DNA of 30,199 nt, from IMG/VR virus record IMGVR_UViG_3300035660_001478, positions 1 through 30,199 of that record; one strand, written 5' to 3'. The DNA is from a virus. The translations under genes were made by a program, and so were the position numbers. Position 1 is the stretch's first letter, and each line of letters starts with the position of its first letter. The notes below the pieces were generated by a model. The model was given only the letters and a program-made list of their open reading frames with translations. It did no database searches and had not been told where the DNA came from. This document shows, in pieces, positions 28,733 to 30,199 of this stretch.

Positions 28733-28801
28733 GGGCAGGCCTCTCCGGGCGGTCGTAATGACCAAATTTTAACTCCTTTCTCCTGCGGGGACGACCTGCC
28801 C
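28733..28801 (+). other. Long-range stem in the 3' part of the late region
   Basis: GGGCA (28733-28737) pairs with TGCCC (28797-28801), and GGTCGT (28751-28756) pairs with ACGACC (28791-28796). Together these give 11 pairs with a bulge of about 13 bases on the left. No T-tract follows. It could be an mRNA end structure or a protein-binding site. Confidence 0.35.
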
Positions 28802-28811
28802 TGCCATTTCA

Positions 28812-28940
28812 ATGCGGAAAAAAGAATTGATTAAAAAATTGAAAAGGATTGGCAAGATTAAATTTTACATCCCCAAACCGAGAAGTAAGGGGAACGGGGT
28901 TTGGAAAAGGATAAAAAAGAAATTGACAAAATCGGTGTAA
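28812..28940 (+). CDS. Small very basic hypothetical protein
   Basis: ATG 28812 to TAA 28938 encodes 42 residues with many Lys/Arg (for example MRKKELIKKLKRIGKIKFY and VWKRIKKKLTK). The composition could suit nucleic acid binding. It is too short and biased to be sure it is translated. It fills part of the otherwise gene-free stretch between 28710 and 29266; the rest holds the stem at 28733, the terminator, promoter, operator and integrase leader. Confidence 0.35.
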   Translation: MRKKELIKKLKRIGKIKFYIPKPRSKGNGVWKRIKKKLTKSV

Positions 28941-28991
28941 TATTTTCTGGTTTTTTCCGTCTTATAAATAAAGACTAAAGTGAGAGATCTC

Positions 28992-29020
28992 AGCCAGCCG
29001 TAAGGCTGGTTCTTTTGTTT
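28992..29020 (+). terminator. Intrinsic terminator of the late operon
   Basis: CCAGCC at 28994-28999 pairs with GGCTGG at 29004-29009 around a GTAA tetraloop, with an extra A-T and G-T pair below. A T-rich tract (TTCTTTTGTTTT) follows. It separates the late genes from the integrase promoter five bases further on. Confidence 0.75.
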
Positions 29021-29024
29021 TGGT

Positions 29025-29053
29025 TTGACAAAGTTATTGGGTTGTTTTAGTAT
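29025..29053 (+). promoter_or_regulatory. Promoter for integrase leader
   Basis: TTGACA at 29025-29030 is a perfect -35 match; TAGTAT at 29048-29053 matches four of six -10 bases with an ideal 17-base spacer. Transcription would begin near 29060. Confidence 0.65.
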
Positions 29054-29063
29054 TTGAATACTA
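29048..29063. promoter_or_regulatory. Palindromic operator overlapping the integrase -10 box
   Basis: TAGTATTTGAATACTA is a perfect inverted repeat of 7-bp arms with a 2-base centre. It covers the -10 hexamer, so a bound dimeric repressor would block the promoter. No repressor gene is in the window. Confidence 0.6.
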
Positions 29064-29071
29064 AATCCGTT

Positions 29072-29183
29072 ACCCCTTTTCAGGGGTTTCAGTGGTGCAA
29101 CGGGTGGGAGTTATGGTAAAATACAAATGCCATAATAGAAGTTCGAAACTTTTATTATGCGCGGCCGCCTCTTAGCACCACTG
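29072..29183 (+). ncRNA. Structured integrase leader RNA
   Basis: Several perfect or near-perfect helices can form: ACCCC/GGGGT (29072-29076 with 29083-29087); TTATGGTA/TGCCATAA (29111-29118 with 29128-29135, one G-T pair); a 12-bp hairpin at 29132-29158 with a CGA loop; and a long-range 9-bp helix CAGTGGTGC/GCACCACTG (29090-29098 with 29175-29183). The last arm is the loop of the terminator hairpin. The second and third helices share bases and exclude each other. No known RNA family is recognised. Confidence 0.55.
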
Positions 29184-29200
29184 AGAGGCGGTTTTAGTTT
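29165..29200 (+). terminator. Intrinsic terminator before the integrase gene
   Basis: CCGCCTCT (29165-29172) pairs perfectly with AGAGGCGG (29184-29191), and TTTTAGTTT follows. Nine of the loop's eleven bases can pair with an upstream strand, giving a pseudoknot or an antiterminator. Confidence 0.75.
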
Positions 29201-29266
29201 GGAGGAATGAAAGGTCGATGGTTAAAAAAAAGGTTTGTCGCTTTGGGAGGGAGCGAAAGGAAAAAT

Positions 29267-30199
29267 ATGAAATTTATAGAAGCTCTTAATAAGTTCAACG
29301 AGTGGAGGGGACTCAAGGTCGGCAAGGGGACGGTGATGGGATATGATATGTCCCTCCGGTATTTCTGCATCTTCGTGAGAAACGCCGAGATAGAAGAAAT
29401 AAAATTGGGGGACTGCGTGGAGTGGCTGAAGTGGATTAGGGATCTGGGGTTTGATATAACCACTTTGGAAAAGAAAGCCATTGCTCTTAAAAAGTTCTTT
29501 GAGTTCTGGTGGCAGCAGGGAAAATCAGTGATCAATCCTTGTTTGATTCCTTTGCCACCCAAGCAATTCAAATTTCCGAGAGTGGCAAGCGAGGAAGATT
29601 ATAGAAAGGTGCTGGGTGTCATTCCAGAAAATTCAGGATACTACTGGCACATAAGAAACCGGGCCCTGATCACTTTGCTGTGGGACAGCGCGGCCCGGAT
29701 CGGAGAGGCGCTTTCTTTGAATATCAAAGATACTGATATGGTGAATAAAAAAGCTGAAATTCACACCGAGAAAACAAAAGGATTTACTCCTTTTCGCCGA
29801 ATTTTTTGGACTGAAGATACCAATAATAATTTGATCAGATGGATTGAAAGAAGAAAAAGAGAACTGACGATGTGGAATCTGAAAGAGATCAAAGACCCGG
29901 ACGCGCTTTTTATCAGCATCCACGGCGGAAGGGGGAGCTGTATGGGTAGGTCAAACAGAATGGAGAGGGCGGCCGTTACGGAAATGATAAGGAAGTATTC
30001 AAATAAAGCCGGATTGGAAAGGCCATTGAATCCCCACTCTATGAGGCATCATCGCGGCAGGGAACTGGCAATGCAAGGGGCGAATAATTCCGTGATCTCT
30101 TCCATTTTGGGCCACGCCAATTTAGCCAGTTCCTATCCCTACACGGCGCTTGCCGGTAAAGACTTGGAAAGCCAATTTAGGAATTATGTCGGGAAATAG
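29267..30199 (+). CDS. int: Tyrosine recombinase (phage integrase)
   Basis: The 310-residue protein has an N-terminal core-binding domain (FIEALNKFNEW to about residue 95) and a catalytic domain with Arg144 (SAARIGEALSL), a Lys in EKTKG (169 or 171), His257 and Arg260 (HSMRHH), His283 (LGHAN) and Tyr292 (SSYPYT, nine residues after His283 as in XerD). All active-site positions are present. The frame is open from 29207, but GGAGG there is one base from the ATG, while the ATG at 29267 has AAAGG six bases away, so I chose 29267. It integrates and excises the phage DNA. No attachment-site repeat is visible. Confidence 0.9.
   Translation: MKFIEALNKFNEWRGLKVGKGTVMGYDMSLRYFCIFVRNAEIEEIKLGDCVEWLKWIRDLGFDITTLEKKAIALKKFFEFWWQQGKSVINPCLIPLPPKQFKFPRVASEEDYRKVLGVIPENSGYYWHIRNRALITLLWDSAARIGEALSLNIKDTDMVNKKAEIHTEKTKGFTPFRRIFWTEDTNNNLIRWIERRKRELTMWNLKEIKDPDALFISIHGGRGSCMGRSNRMERAAVTEMIRKYSNKAGLERPLNPHSMRHHRGRELAMQGANNSVISSILGHANLASSYPYTALAGKDLESQFRNYVGK

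Noticed and set aside
28923-28946. Second TTGACA as a promoter upstream of the terminator at 28992
   Set aside because: No -10-like hexamer lies at 15-19 bases, and the terminator follows closely with no gene in between.
29132-29158. tRNA-like TTCGAAA loop
   Set aside because: The GTTCGAAAC resembles a T-loop, but the stem is a single 12-bp hairpin and no D, anticodon or acceptor arms can be found around it.
29207-29266. Integrase start at the first ATG
   Set aside because: GGAGG is only one base from this ATG, too close to work normally, and the added 20 residues are basic and unlike integrase N-termini; 29267 has better spacing.
1-30199. Recoded TGA as in Gracilibacteria-type hosts
   Set aside because: Several clear genes end at TGA exactly where the protein family should end (portal-MuF, nested HNH), and TGA is not found inside conserved domains.
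1-30199. CRISPR array, tRNA genes or insertion sequences
   Set aside because: No regularly spaced repeats, cloverleaf-forming segments or DDE/HUH transposases were seen; the regular repeats at 13667-14983 are coding.

Overview
This window looks like most of a temperate siphovirus (or prophage) with an HK97-type head. It reads left to right on the + strand; only two genes are on the - strand. TGA is used as a normal stop (for example at the end of the portal gene), so code 11 fits and the recoded Gracilibacteria/Absconditabacteria are unlikely. Many genes start without a Shine-Dalgarno sequence, using an A-rich AAAATAAAATG context. The papain-like endolysin, the BppU-like protein and the adhesin-like surface proteins resemble phages seen in metagenomes of Patescibacteria-like hosts. 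That host guess is weak and cannot be settled from the sequence.

Layout. 1-2852: lysis region (two small unknown genes, a papain-like peptidase with a peptidoglycan-binding domain, a holin-like protein, a secreted lytic transglycosylase, small membrane or charged proteins). 2842-4551: DNA metabolism (MT-A70 adenine methylase, RusA resolvase, small unknowns). 4502-7886: packaging (HNH nuclease, DUF5681-type small terminase, large terminase interrupted by an intein). 7890-10194: a consensus promoter, an attenuator-like leader and a portal-MuF fusion. 10161-10790 (-): a DUF559/Vsr-like nuclease with its own promoter. 10879-15306: a cassette of beta-rich surface or fibre proteins, including a protein of about nineteen 18-20-residue repeats and a BppU-like protein. 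15413-18593: prohead protease, major capsid protein, small head proteins. 18726-24903: connector, gp10-like protein, tail terminator, tail tube, tail chaperones made by -1 frameshifting, tape measure. 24905-28709: tail hub, fibres and an XhlA-like membrane protein. 28992-30199: terminator, promoter with a palindromic operator, structured leader, tyrosine integrase.

The strongest oddity is the terminase intein. Its Hint splicing blocks are in the terminase frame, but the HNH endonuclease sitting at the usual endonuclease position is encoded in a different frame, over an uninterrupted 528-base dual-coding stretch. A canonical -1 slippery heptamer (GGGAAAA) lies in the right register to move ribosomes from the intein frame into the HNH frame. 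The same genome has a clear GGGTTTT frameshift site in the tail chaperone gene and a candidate AAATTTT site joining the holin to the lytic transglycosylase.

Six homing-type endonucleases occupy about 30 kb, mostly at gene junctions where their 3' ends overlap the next phage gene. Two leaders (before the portal and before the integrase) share one plan: sigma70 promoter, roughly 100 or more nt of RNA, then an intrinsic terminator close to the gene, with an upstream strand able to pair with part of the terminator. Early replication and repressor genes are absent, so the window is probably not the complete element.
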